The notes beneath the pieces were generated by a model. The model had not been told where the DNA came from, made no database searches, and saw only the letters and a program-made list of their open reading frames with translations. Position numbers and translations under genes: made by a program. From Hymenobacter gelipurpurascens (GTDB lineage: Bacteria > Bacteroidota > Bacteroidia > Cytophagales > Hymenobacteraceae), in the NCBI RefSeq assembly GCF_900187375.1, contig NZ_FYEW01000001.1, forward strand, positions 186,001 through 250,000: a DNA stretch of 64,000 nt. The letters run 5' to 3'. Below, in pieces: positions 33,649 to 41,455 of this stretch (positions are counted from its first letter, which is position 1; each line of letters starts with the position of its first letter).

Positions 33649-34782
33649 CTAGAGGTTGCCGCGCAATGCTTGCTCGCGCTCAATGGCCTCGAACAACGCT
33701 TTGAAGTTGCCTTTGCCGAAGCTCTTGGCACCTTTGCGCTGAATGATTTCGAAGAACACAGTAGGGCGGTCTTCCACAGGCTTTGTGAAAATCTGGAGCA
33801 AATAACCTTCTTCGTCGCGGTCTACAAGCAGGTTCAGGTTACGGATGCTGTCGAGGTCTTCGTCAATGTGGCCTACGCGGTCCAGCAGGTCTTCGTAGTA
33901 GGTGGCAGGCACCTGCAGAAACTCTACACCGCGGCGGCGCAGCTCCGTTACGGTTGTGCGGATGTCGTTGGTGATGAGGGCCATGTGCTGTACCCCAGGC
34001 GAGTGGTAGAAATCGAGGTATTCCTCAATCTGGCTCTTCTTCTTGCCTTCAGCGGGCTCGTTGATGGGGAATTTCACGAAGCCGTTGCCGTTGGAAACCA
34101 CCTTGCTCATCAGGGCTGAATACTCCGTGCTGATGTCGTCGTCGTCGAAGGTGATGAGCAACTTGAAGCCCATTACGTCCTCGTAGAACTTCACCCACTG
34201 GTTCATTTCGCCCCAGCCCACGTTGCCAACGCAATGGTCTACTACCTGCAGGCCTACGGGCGCGCCCTGCGGAATGCCGCTGGTTTTGGCCACAAAGCCG
34301 GGCAGGAAAGGCCCCGAGTATTTGCTGCGCTCCACAAAGGTGTGGATGGTTTCGCCGTAGGTATAGATGCCGGCCATCGTCACCTCACCGTGCTCATCGG
34401 AAATGGTGTAGGGCTCGAAAGCGGGTTTGGCGCCGCGCTTAGTGGTTTCTTCGAAGGATTTGCGGGCATCGTCAACCCACAACGCCATCACCTTCACGCC
34501 GTCGCCGTGCTGGGCTACGTGGCGCGTGATGTCGGAATCGGGCAGGAGGGAAGTGGTCAGGACGAAGCGGATTTTGTTCTGCTGCAGCACGTAGCTAGCC
34601 CGGTCGCGTAGGCCCGTTTCGGGGCCGGCGTAGGCCACTAGCTCGAAGCCGAAAGCGGCCTGGTAATAGTAGGCCGACTGCTTGGCATTGCCGACGTAAA
34701 ATTCCAAGTAATCAGTACCGTTGAGGGGCAGGAAATCGTGGGCGGGGTGGGCCTGCACGGCCGGCGAAGTCATCGTTTCCAT
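33649..34782 (-). CDS. hppD: 4-Hydroxyphenylpyruvate dioxygenase
   Basis: HppD converts 4-hydroxyphenylpyruvate to homogentisate in tyrosine breakdown. The 377-residue protein has two VOC-type halves; the iron ligands lie in VVDHCVGNV (His), GVQHMALITND (His) and VFFEIIQRKG (Glu). The C-terminal helix GKGNFKALFEAIEREQ is typical. A second Met four codons in is an alternative start. The rest of the pathway (hmgA, fahA) is not in the window. The stop TAG lies in CTAGGCCACT. Confidence 0.95.
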   Translation of the reverse strand: METMTSPAVQAHPAHDFLPLNGTDYLEFYVGNAKQSAYYYQAAFGFELVAYAGPETGLRDRASYVLQQNKIRFVLTTSLLPDSDITRHVAQHGDGVKVMALWVDDARKSFEETTKRGAKPAFEPYTISDEHGEVTMAGIYTYGETIHTFVERSKYSGPFLPGFVAKTSGIPQGAPVGLQVVDHCVGNVGWGEMNQWVKFYEDVMGFKLLITFDDDDISTEYSALMSKVVSNGNGFVKFPINEPAEGKKKSQIEEYLDFYHSPGVQHMALITNDIRTTVTELRRRGVEFLQVPATYYEDLLDRVGHIDEDLDSIRNLNLLVDRDEEGYLLQIFTKPVEDRPTVFFEIIQRKGAKSFGKGNFKALFEAIEREQALRGNL

Positions 34783-34948
34783 GGATAGCTGCGGTTGGGT
34801 GGGATGGTGGATATGGTTGGGTAAAAATACGGGAATACCTGAATTGAAGCCGCCCTTTTCAGTCGAGAGGTCAAACCCATCGTACTGCTATGGGATTTTC
34901 CGGAAACCTACGCACCTTTGCGGTGCACCATTTCGATTACCCGTAGCT

Positions 34949-35335
34949 ATGAACAAGGAGGACCTCAACCGCGCCCTCGTCGCGCTTATCGAGAAGAAAC
35001 AGGTGTTGCATGAACTGGCCTACGACGACGCCCGCTACGATGACGTGGAGGAAGAGCTGCATGACCTGGAAGACGACTTCAACGAAGAATATGGCCCTTT
35101 CCTGGAGGCGGCCCTGGAGAAAGTGCACAACGACCTGAACTCCGATACCGACGTGCTGCTGCCCACAGCCTACCTGCCTTCCAGCACCGGCGGCAAACCC
35201 TCGCCCAAAGAAGGCGTTTGGGTTGACTCGGAAAAGTACCCCGGCAAGGAAGCCCGCATCACGCTGATTCCGAACCCCACCCGCATCGTACTGACAGTAG
35301 GCAAAGCCGTGCAGCAAGATCTCTGGACGGCATAG
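34949..35335 (+). CDS. Conserved hypothetical acidic protein
   Basis: The 128-residue soluble protein starts MNKEDLNRALVALIEKKQVL and has an acidic helical first half (YDDVEEELHDLEDDFNEEYG) and a C-terminal half with predicted strands (KEARITLIPNPTRIVLTVGK). I do not recognise a named family. The open frame extends 76 codons upstream but overlaps the divergent hppD promoter region, so the ATG at 34949 is preferred; a weak -7-like CACCTTTG lies 28 bases upstream. The long inverted repeat follows 30 bases after the stop. Confidence 0.65.
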   Translation: MNKEDLNRALVALIEKKQVLHELAYDDARYDDVEEELHDLEDDFNEEYGPFLEAALEKVHNDLNSDTDVLLPTAYLPSSTGGKPSPKEGVWVDSEKYPGKEARITLIPNPTRIVLTVGKAVQQDLWTA

Positions 35336-35365
35336 AAGAACTGTTAGGCTGACGTAAGCTTTGAT

Positions 35366-35461
35366 AAAAAAGAACGTCATGCTGAGCTTGTCGAAGCATC
35401 TCTACCGAACGAAACAGCGCGGTAAAGATGCTTTGACAAGCTCAGCATGACGTTCTTTTTC
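35366..35461. repeat. Long intergenic inverted repeat (hairpin element)
   Basis: Arms of about 41 bases (35366-35407 and 35420-35461) are complementary with about two mismatches, around a short centre. The arm contains CGTCATGCTGAGCTTGTCG and begins with a run of A, so it can end transcription in both directions. It is related to the element at 584-692 (shared CGTCATSCTGAG). Confidence 0.85.
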
Positions 35462-35491
35462 GTTTAACCATTCTGAGAATACTTCCACACT

Positions 35492-35836
35492 ATGCTTTAC
35501 CGCATTGCTACCGCAACCGATTGGCAACAGGCCCAGCAAACCGGCCTTTTCGCAAGCGCCGACCTTGCTGCCGAAGGCTTTATCCATAGCTCTGAGCAAC
35601 ACCAGATTCTGGAAACGGCCAAGCGCTATTACGTAGGCCAGTCGGGGCTGGTGCTGCTGGAGTGGGATGAAGATGCACTGGCAGCAGCAGGGGTGCGTGT
35701 GAAGCGGGAGTGGGTAGAAAGCCGGCAGCAGCATTTCGCTCACCTATTTGCTGCCGTGCCACTGGCGGCGGTGCGGCGCGTGTGGCCGTTTGTAGTAGGT
35801 CCCGATGGAACGGCCACATTGCCGGTTGATCTGTAG
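35492..35836 (+). CDS. DUF952 family protein
   Basis: The 114-residue protein matches DUF952: it starts MLYRIATATDWQQAQQTG, followed by the conserved AAEGFIHSSEQHQI, a segment LVLLEWDEDAL and a C-terminal WPFVVGPDG. The family is small, cytoplasmic and of unknown function. The stop codon TAG is in a TAGGCCACTG word. A bidirectional terminator separates it from the convergent ABC-F gene. Confidence 0.85.
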   Translation: MLYRIATATDWQQAQQTGLFASADLAAEGFIHSSEQHQILETAKRYYVGQSGLVLLEWDEDALAAAGVRVKREWVESRQQHFAHLFAAVPLAAVRRVWPFVVGPDGTATLPVDL

Positions 35837-35864
35837 GCCACTGCTGCCACCGATTTCCACACGA

Positions 35865-35897
35865 AAAAGCCCAACTGACAATTTCAGTTGGGCTTTT
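35865..35897. terminator. Bidirectional terminator
   Basis: A 14-base perfect stem (AAAAGCCCAACTGA and its complement) between the convergent DUF952 and ABC-F genes. Confidence 0.85.
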
Positions 35898-35915
35898 CTA
35901 CAGAAGTTAAGTGGC

Positions 35916-37814
35916 CTACACGAACTCAGCTAGCTCCAGCCACCGCTCGCCTTTGGAGTCGAGGTCCTGGTCGGTGCGCTTGAGCTGGGCGGCCCAGTCA
36001 GCTAGCTCCTGGTGGTTGCCGGCGCCGGAGTTGAGCTTCTCGATAAGCTGCTGCTTCAGAATTTCGAGCTGCTCAAGTTCCTTTTCCAGCGTTTCGTACT
36101 CCTTTTTCTCCGCAAAGGAAGCCTTGCGCTTCGGGGTAGCTGGAGCGGCAGCGGGCGTAGGCGGCACGGCCACCGGTGCAGCCGATGCGGTGGCTTTCGG
36201 TGGCCTAGCAGCAGTTTCAGCGTCCTGGTCTTTCTGCCACTCACGGTAATCGGTGTAGTTGCCGGGAAACTGACGGATATGCCCGCCGGGCTCTAGGGCA
36301 AACACTTGCTCCACCAAGGCATCCATGAAGTACCGGTCGTGCGACACGATGATCAGGCAGCCCTGGAAGTTGAGCAGGAAGTCCTCCAGAATATTAAGCG
36401 TGATGATGTCGAGGTCATTGGTCGGTTCGTCAAGAATCAGGAAGTTCGGATTCTTGATGAGCACGCGCAGCAGTTGCAGTCGGCGCTTTTCGCCACCACT
36501 CAGCTTACTCACCAACGTGTACTGCTGGGCCGGCGGAAACTGGAAGTGCTGCAGAAACTGCGAGGCCGTCACCTGGGTGCCGTCGGCCATTTCTACTACT
36601 TCGGCCACTTCCTTCACAATGTCAATCACGCGCTGCGATGGGTCGAACTCCAGTTCGTTCTGGGTGTAGTACCCAAAAACGGTGGTCTGGCCCGCATCTA
36701 CCACGCCGGAATCGGGCGTGAGCTTGCCCGTGAGCATGTTCAGCAGCGTTGATTTGCCGGCGCCGTTCGGGCCAATCAGGCCAATACGGTCTTTCTTTTT
36801 AAAGACGTAACTGAAGTCATCCAGCACCACCTTGCCACCGAACTCCTTGTGCAGGTGCTCTACCTCAATGATTTTACCGCCCTGGCGGGTGGTTTTCACC
36901 GAAAGCTCCATTTCGGGGCCTTTGATGCGGCCTTTGGCTTTTTCCTGCGTGTCGTAAAACGCGTCGATGCGGGCTTTTTGCTTGGTACCACGGGCCTGGG
37001 GCTGGCGGCGCATCCACTCCAACTCTTTGCGGAGCAGGTTGCGGGCCTTCTCCACTTCCACGGTTTCCATCTGCTCGCGCTCGGCCTTCTTCTCCACAAA
37101 ATAGGAGTAGTTGCCCTGGTAGCGGTGCACACGGCCCTGGTCCAGCTCTATAATTTCGTTGGCTACTTTATCCAGGAAATAGCGGTCGTGGGTCACCATC
37201 AACAGCGTAAGCGAAGGCGAAGCCAGCCGGTTTTCCAGCCACTCAATGGTAGCCAGGTCCAGATGGTTGGTGGGCTCGTCGAGGATCAGTACATCGGGCT
37301 CCTCAATGAGCACGCGGGCAAGGGCCACGCGCTTACGCTGGCCACCCGAGAGCTTACTCACGGGCCGTTCCAGCAAATCGCCGAGGATGCCGAGGCGGCC
37401 CAGGATCTGCTTTACTTGCGCCTCGTAATCCCAGGCATTGTAGGTGTCCATCAGCTCCATCACCCGTTGCAGGTCGTTGGAGGAGTGGTTGGGGTCATTA
37501 ACTACGTGCTCGTAGTCGCGGATGGCGGCAAGCGTATCGTTCTGGCTGGCGAAGATGGTTTGCTCCACATTCAGCGACTCATCGAATACGGGCTGCTGGC
37601 CCAGAAAAGACACCCGGATATCCTTCCGGACGCTTACTTCGCCCGTATCGGGTTGCTCCAGGCCCGCCAGAATGCGGAGCAAGGTGGTTTTGCCGGAGCC
37701 ATTGATGCCCACCAGCGCCACGCGCTGACCTTGTAATAGGCCAGTATTCAGATCCCGGAACAGCCACCGGTCGGCATAATTTTTTGAGAGATTCTCAGCA
37801 GACAGCAAATTCAT
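35916..37814 (-). CDS. ABC-F family ATPase (Uup-like)
   Basis: The 632-residue soluble protein has two ABC ATPase domains: Walker A GINGSGKTTLL and GPNGAGKSTLL, signatures KLSGGQRKRVALARVL and KLSGGEKRRLQLLRVL, Walker B ILDEPTNHLD and ILDEPTNDLD. A linker of about 80 residues separates them, and a C-terminal coiled coil (FAEKKEYETLEKELEQLEIL) marks the Uup branch. ABC-F proteins act on the ribosome; Uup has also been linked to branched DNA intermediates. A -7 box lies 5 bases before the ATG. The stop TAG is in TAGGCC. Confidence 0.92.
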   Translation of the reverse strand: MNLLSAENLSKNYADRWLFRDLNTGLLQGQRVALVGINGSGKTTLLRILAGLEQPDTGEVSVRKDIRVSFLGQQPVFDESLNVEQTIFASQNDTLAAIRDYEHVVNDPNHSSNDLQRVMELMDTYNAWDYEAQVKQILGRLGILGDLLERPVSKLSGGQRKRVALARVLIEEPDVLILDEPTNHLDLATIEWLENRLASPSLTLLMVTHDRYFLDKVANEIIELDQGRVHRYQGNYSYFVEKKAEREQMETVEVEKARNLLRKELEWMRRQPQARGTKQKARIDAFYDTQEKAKGRIKGPEMELSVKTTRQGGKIIEVEHLHKEFGGKVVLDDFSYVFKKKDRIGLIGPNGAGKSTLLNMLTGKLTPDSGVVDAGQTTVFGYYTQNELEFDPSQRVIDIVKEVAEVVEMADGTQVTASQFLQHFQFPPAQQYTLVSKLSGGEKRRLQLLRVLIKNPNFLILDEPTNDLDIITLNILEDFLLNFQGCLIIVSHDRYFMDALVEQVFALEPGGHIRQFPGNYTDYREWQKDQDAETAARPPKATASAAPVAVPPTPAAAPATPKRKASFAEKKEYETLEKELEQLEILKQQLIEKLNSGAGNHQELADWAAQLKRTDQDLDSKGERWLELAEFV

Positions 37815-37819
37815 AGCTG

Positions 37820-37827
37820 CAAAGGTA
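37820..37827 (-). promoter_or_regulatory. -7 promoter box TACCTTTG for the ABC-F gene
   Basis: Exact TAnnTTTG match on the minus strand, ending 5 bases before the ATG, so the transcript would be nearly leaderless. It abuts repeat copy 3. Confidence 0.55.
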
Positions 37828-37830
37828 CGA

Positions 37831-37943
37831 TTGGTGAAATTGTGAAGTGGTGAAATTGTGAGTTGGCCGTTCTGTTGGGGCGGCTGGCGCTACTGGCGCG
37901 GTCTAGGCCAGTAGAAATCCAACTCATCATTTTACTACCTCAT
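37831..37943. repeat. Intergenic GTGAA-type inverted-repeat element, copy 3
   Basis: The left arm carries TGGTGAAATTGTGAAGTGG words and ends TGAGTTGG; the right arm (37919-37943) is CCAACTCATCATTTTACTAC. The centre is GGCGCTACTGGCGC. As in copies 1 and 2 it spans the whole gap between two leftward genes, and its right arm holds the stop codon of the upstream gene. Confidence 0.7.
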
Positions 37944-39476
37944 CGCACGCAACTGGTAAAGACGACAATGGAACCCGCATGCACGCAGGTGGGCTCGCTC
38001 TGCTGGGTTAAAGCCCTCGAACCCATACGCCGGGAAAGAGAAAAAATGCGGTGCATCAAAGACTAGTCTGGCCCCGGTCGGAGGAGGAACGAAGCCACAT
38101 GATTCTGTGGAAAGCCAGAAGGGATAGGTGAAGTTGATGAGCACATACGAAGCTCCGGAACCCGCTGCCCTGGTAGTGGCTGCCGGGGGAGGGGCAAAGT
38201 CCCAGCCGTGCGGAACGGCGCTTTCATTGAGATAGGTAAGACTATCCTTGGGCTGCACGTTGTGCGCTGCGAGAATATCGCGAGGATAGGTAAGGGGCAG
38301 GAATTGCTGCAGGAATTGCCCGAACTGTCCCAGCGTCACTATAACTAGCCCTGCTAGGCCTATCCGGCGGGCTGATGGAGGCAGGGCAGCAAAAGCCGTG
38401 ACGGCATACAGTACCAGAAAAGGAATGAAGAAGTGCACGATGCGCCCGTAGAAAACAAAGCTGTGCGCGAAGTACACAAGTATCGCATGCAGCAGCCACA
38501 AACCCAGCGGCAACAGGCCTAGCGTGCGCATAACCGACTTTGCAAGCGGGCTTTGTGTGCGTGCAAGCAACCAGGCACCTGGCAACGCAGTTAGCAACAA
38601 CAGCAGCCCCATTACGCCTTCTGCCTGCCACAAATACTTCCCGATAAACGAGAAGCCTTCAGTAAAATCTCCTTGGGTGATGGTAGAGGAGATACTTTGC
38701 AGGGAGCGTAAGTAGGAAATATGGCCATAGCGCGTGAGTGCCTCCAGGGGAAGCACCAACGCCAACGCCCCTGCCAAGCTACCCGGGAACCCCTTCCACC
38801 AACTGCGCCAAGGCAAGCGAATCAGCAGCAAACTACCTAAGAGTAAAGGCGCGAAGTAATAGCCCGGATAAACCGCCACCGTCAGTAGGCTCAGTAGGCC
38901 AGTGGCCAAACCCAGCCGAAATGGATGAACCGTTGAGTGAGGATTGGTGAGGTGGCCTAGCGCCAGCAGCACTATCCCCAGTGCCATATCATAGGGCAGC
39001 AAATGCCGCACATACATATTGGTGCTGGCTAGCGCAGCGTATACCAGCACCGTCATAAGCGCCAACTGCTTCGACTGCCAGCGGCGCGCTAAGTGGTACA
39101 ACAGCAGCGCGTTGCCGAGCAATACCAGGTAGTTCATGAGCTGGGGCAGCCGCAACGAAACCGGGGTATCTGGTGCGGGGCCGCCCATCTGGTGCCACAC
39201 CACCTGCAGCGCCGCAACAGGCAGGCGCAACAGCCCATCGGCGGGACGGCCCTGGGTATCGGCCAGGTGTAGGCAGGCCTGTTCCAGGTTTCCGGCCACA
39301 AGTTGTTCTATGGCCTTTACTGACTCCAGATAGCGTTCCTCATCAGGAAAAGCCAGGGCGCCGCCGTTGGCCAGGAGCGCCAGACGAGCCAGCACCACCA
39401 GCACCAAGAGGCCTAGCAGCGCCGGTGTAAGGCCGCGACGAAAGACACGTGTCGCGGTGGCCAAAAAATCAGACAT
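37935..39476 (-). CDS. Multi-spanning membrane protein, GT-C (ArnT/PMT-like) type
   Basis: The 513-residue protein has about 11-12 hydrophobic segments. Near the N-terminus, after the first segment, lies FPDEERYLESVKAIEQL, the acidic DE motif in the first outer loop that is typical of GT-C glycosyltransferases such as ArnT and the PMT_2 group. The C-terminal 90 residues form a soluble part (YLNESAVPHGWDFAPPP). It would use a polyprenyl-linked sugar at the outer face of the inner membrane; substrate and acceptor are unknown. A hypothetical gene follows closely downstream of its start region on the same strand. Confidence 0.65.
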   Translation of the reverse strand: MSDFLATATRVFRRGLTPALLGLLVLVVLARLALLANGGALAFPDEERYLESVKAIEQLVAGNLEQACLHLADTQGRPADGLLRLPVAALQVVWHQMGGPAPDTPVSLRLPQLMNYLVLLGNALLLYHLARRWQSKQLALMTVLVYAALASTNMYVRHLLPYDMALGIVLLALGHLTNPHSTVHPFRLGLATGLLSLLTVAVYPGYYFAPLLLGSLLLIRLPWRSWWKGFPGSLAGALALVLPLEALTRYGHISYLRSLQSISSTITQGDFTEGFSFIGKYLWQAEGVMGLLLLLTALPGAWLLARTQSPLAKSVMRTLGLLPLGLWLLHAILVYFAHSFVFYGRIVHFFIPFLVLYAVTAFAALPPSARRIGLAGLVIVTLGQFGQFLQQFLPLTYPRDILAAHNVQPKDSLTYLNESAVPHGWDFAPPPAATTRAAGSGASYVLINFTYPFWLSTESCGFVPPPTGARLVFDAPHFFSFPAYGFEGFNPAERAHLRACGFHCRLYQLRAMR

Positions 39477-39500
39477 GCAAGGGCAGAAACGAACGAAAGT

Positions 39501-39734
39501 CTAAAGCACGCGCACCCGATCCATGTGCAGCTCGTCCCGTAGAATTTCCAGACCACGGTAGGCCAGTGGCCTACCGGTGTTGTGGGTCAGGTCGCCACCA
39601 TCGGCGTGCAGGTAGGCCACATCCAACACTAGTTGGGTGTATTTACGCTCGCCCAGTTCAATGGCAATGGGGCGGCCCCGAGTGGAATCGAACGTGGCCA
39701 GAGCCTGATCTATTTCCTCCAGAATCTTACTCAT
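39501..39734 (-). CDS. Small conserved hypothetical protein
   Basis: The 77-residue protein starts MSKILEEIDQALATFDSTRG and continues with predicted strands (RPIAIELGERKYTQLVLDV, YRGLEILRDELHMDRVRVL). I do not recognise the family. It lies 24 bases upstream of the membrane protein gene on the same strand, so the two may be co-transcribed. Codon use is like that of its neighbours, and the reverse-strand frames are poor. Confidence 0.6.
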   Translation of the reverse strand: MSKILEEIDQALATFDSTRGRPIAIELGERKYTQLVLDVAYLHADGGDLTHNTGRPLAYRGLEILRDELHMDRVRVL

Positions 39735-39825
39735 GGGGCCAAGATAGGAAAATGAGTGGAGGCGCAAACACGTTATAAGTCAAGTTTGCCACCGGCTCAG
39801 CATGCCAGCATCCGGCGCAACGATG

Positions 39826-39833
39826 TACCTTCG
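39826..39833 (+). promoter_or_regulatory. -7-like box TACCTTCG
   Basis: One mismatch to TAnnTTTG, ending 7 bases before the murI ATG chosen here. Confidence 0.4.
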
Positions 39834-39840
39834 CAGGGTT

Positions 39841-40671
39841 ATGGCTTCAACTGCATCAGAAGTATCCTTGCGCCCCATTGGCGTTTTCGACAGCGGAATT
39901 GGCGGACTCACCGTGGCCCGGGCCGTCAGCCGGGTGCTGCCCCACGAGCGGCTCATCTATTTCGGCGACACGGCTCACCTGCCCTACGGCGACAAAAGTA
40001 CGGCAGCCATCCAGGCTTACTCCGTCAAAATCTGCGACTTACTGCTCAAGCAGCAGTGCAAGCTTATTCTCATTGCCTGCAACTCTGCTTCGGCGGCGGC
40101 CTACGAGCTGGTGCGCGAGTATGTGGGCTCCAAAGCACGCGTGCTTAATGTCATTGACCCGATAGTGGCCTACGTAGGCCAAGCCTACGCCGGGCGCACG
40201 GTAGGCCTCATCGGCACCAAGCAAACCGTAAATTCCAACGTCTACAAAAAGAAAATCGACGATTTGGATGTTGGTGTTCAGCTGCAGTCATTGGCCACCC
40301 CGCTGCTGGTACCCATGATTGAGGAAGGATTCTTTGAGAATAATATCAGCGACAATATTATCCAAACGTATCTGACCAACCCGGCACTTCAGGGCATTGA
40401 GGCGTTGGTGTTGGGCTGCACGCACTACCCCTTAATTAAGGAGCAGATTGCGGAATTTTATAAAGGGCATGCTGAAGTGCTGGATGCCTCCGATGTGGTT
40501 GCTGAGCACGTAAGGCACTATCTGGAGACGACAGGGCTGGCCGCACAACCTTTGCCTACGGCACCGGTTCACCACTTCTACGTATCAGATTTTACCCGTT
40601 CGTTCGAGGAAAGCACCCGTATATTTTTTGGGCAGGAAGTGCATCTCGAACATTATCCGCTGTGGGAGTAG
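39841..40671 (+). CDS. murI: Glutamate racemase
   Basis: MurI converts L- to D-glutamate for peptidoglycan. The 276-residue enzyme shows GVFDSGIGGLTVARAV, FGDTAHLPYGDKS, the first catalytic Cys in ACNSASAAAYE and the second in LGCTHYPLI, in normal order and spacing. The start at 39841 (MASTASEV) is chosen because a promoter-like box lies just upstream and the residues before it are not conserved in the family; two earlier in-frame ATGs exist. Confidence 0.94.
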   Translation: MASTASEVSLRPIGVFDSGIGGLTVARAVSRVLPHERLIYFGDTAHLPYGDKSTAAIQAYSVKICDLLLKQQCKLILIACNSASAAAYELVREYVGSKARVLNVIDPIVAYVGQAYAGRTVGLIGTKQTVNSNVYKKKIDDLDVGVQLQSLATPLLVPMIEEGFFENNISDNIIQTYLTNPALQGIEALVLGCTHYPLIKEQIAEFYKGHAEVLDASDVVAEHVRHYLETTGLAAQPLPTAPVHHFYVSDFTRSFEESTRIFFGQEVHLEHYPLWE

Positions 40672-40734
40672 ACGCTTTTTGCACGCAGTTATCGTTTAAG
40701 AAATAGTAACACCAGGCCTACGTACTCTACCCTC

Positions 40735-41427
40735 ATGAATAAGCCCTATTTCCCTCTCGGCGACTGGCGTCGGAACGTCTTGCTGGTAGCCGCTGCGGCC
40801 AGCTTAGGCCTAGGCCTACCCGCCTGTTCCTCCGGCACCGATTCTGATTCTTCTGCCTCCAATGGCGATTGGAGCGACGGTGACTCGTACTCTGAAGGCG
40901 TGATTACGGAGATGACCGAAGTGAAGCCTGGCGACTGGAAAATCACGGCTGAGAAGCCGGCTGGTAAGGAAGAAGTGGCCGCTATTCTGAAGCATTTTGA
41001 TGGCAAAGTAGATACGCTGCAAGGGCAGGCCTTACAACAGCAGATGCAGAACTACAGCCGCCGGAATCCGGAAAACCGGGTCGGAAGCATCGGCATGATG
41101 GATGTGCTGATGTGGAGTGGCATTGGGTATATGGCTGGCCGTTTCCTTACGCCCCAACCTTCCTATTACGCCAATCCGGGCGTTGTGCAGCAGAACATGG
41201 GCTGGCGCGGTCGGGTGGCACAGGAGCGGGAGCAGGGACGGGGCTTCTTCGGCCGTGGATTTTCCGGTAGCCGTACTTCACCATCAGGCAGTGGGGTCCG
41301 GCCCAGTACTACCGTTACGCGTAGCACGGGGTACGGCCGCAGCTCTATCCGGAGCAGTGCGCCACGCTCAGGGCGTAGTTCCGGCTTTGGCGGCCGGGGT
41401 TACGGTGGCCGTGGGTTTGGTGGATAA
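40735..41427 (+). CDS. YgiB/DUF1190-like lipoprotein
   Basis: The 230-residue protein has a long lipoprotein signal ending LGLGLPAC (Cys31), an acidic linker, a helical central domain (GKEEVAAILKHFDGKVDTLQ), a segment WSGIGYMAGRFLTPQPSYY, and a Gly/Ser/Arg/Tyr-rich tail with TTVTRSTGYGRSS and ending GGRGYGGRGFGG. E. coli YgiB has the same arrangement: lipoprotein signal, a MAGYMMGR-type segment, then TTVTRGGFG and a Ser/Gly tail. It lies 28 bases before a YgiC-like gene, as in E. coli. The family call is by analogy and context. Confidence 0.55.
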   Translation: MNKPYFPLGDWRRNVLLVAAAASLGLGLPACSSGTDSDSSASNGDWSDGDSYSEGVITEMTEVKPGDWKITAEKPAGKEEVAAILKHFDGKVDTLQGQALQQQMQNYSRRNPENRVGSIGMMDVLMWSGIGYMAGRFLTPQPSYYANPGVVQQNMGWRGRVAQEREQGRGFFGRGFSGSRTSPSGSGVRPSTTVTRSTGYGRSSIRSSAPRSGRSSGFGGRGYGGRGFGG

Positions 41428-41455
41428 TCAACACAAATAGCAGCTGCGTATCTCC

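Noticed and set aside
36849..37736. Plus-strand frame of 295 codons opposite the ABC-F gene
   Set aside because: Antisense shadow arising from high G+C third positions; the ABC-F frame has complete motifs.
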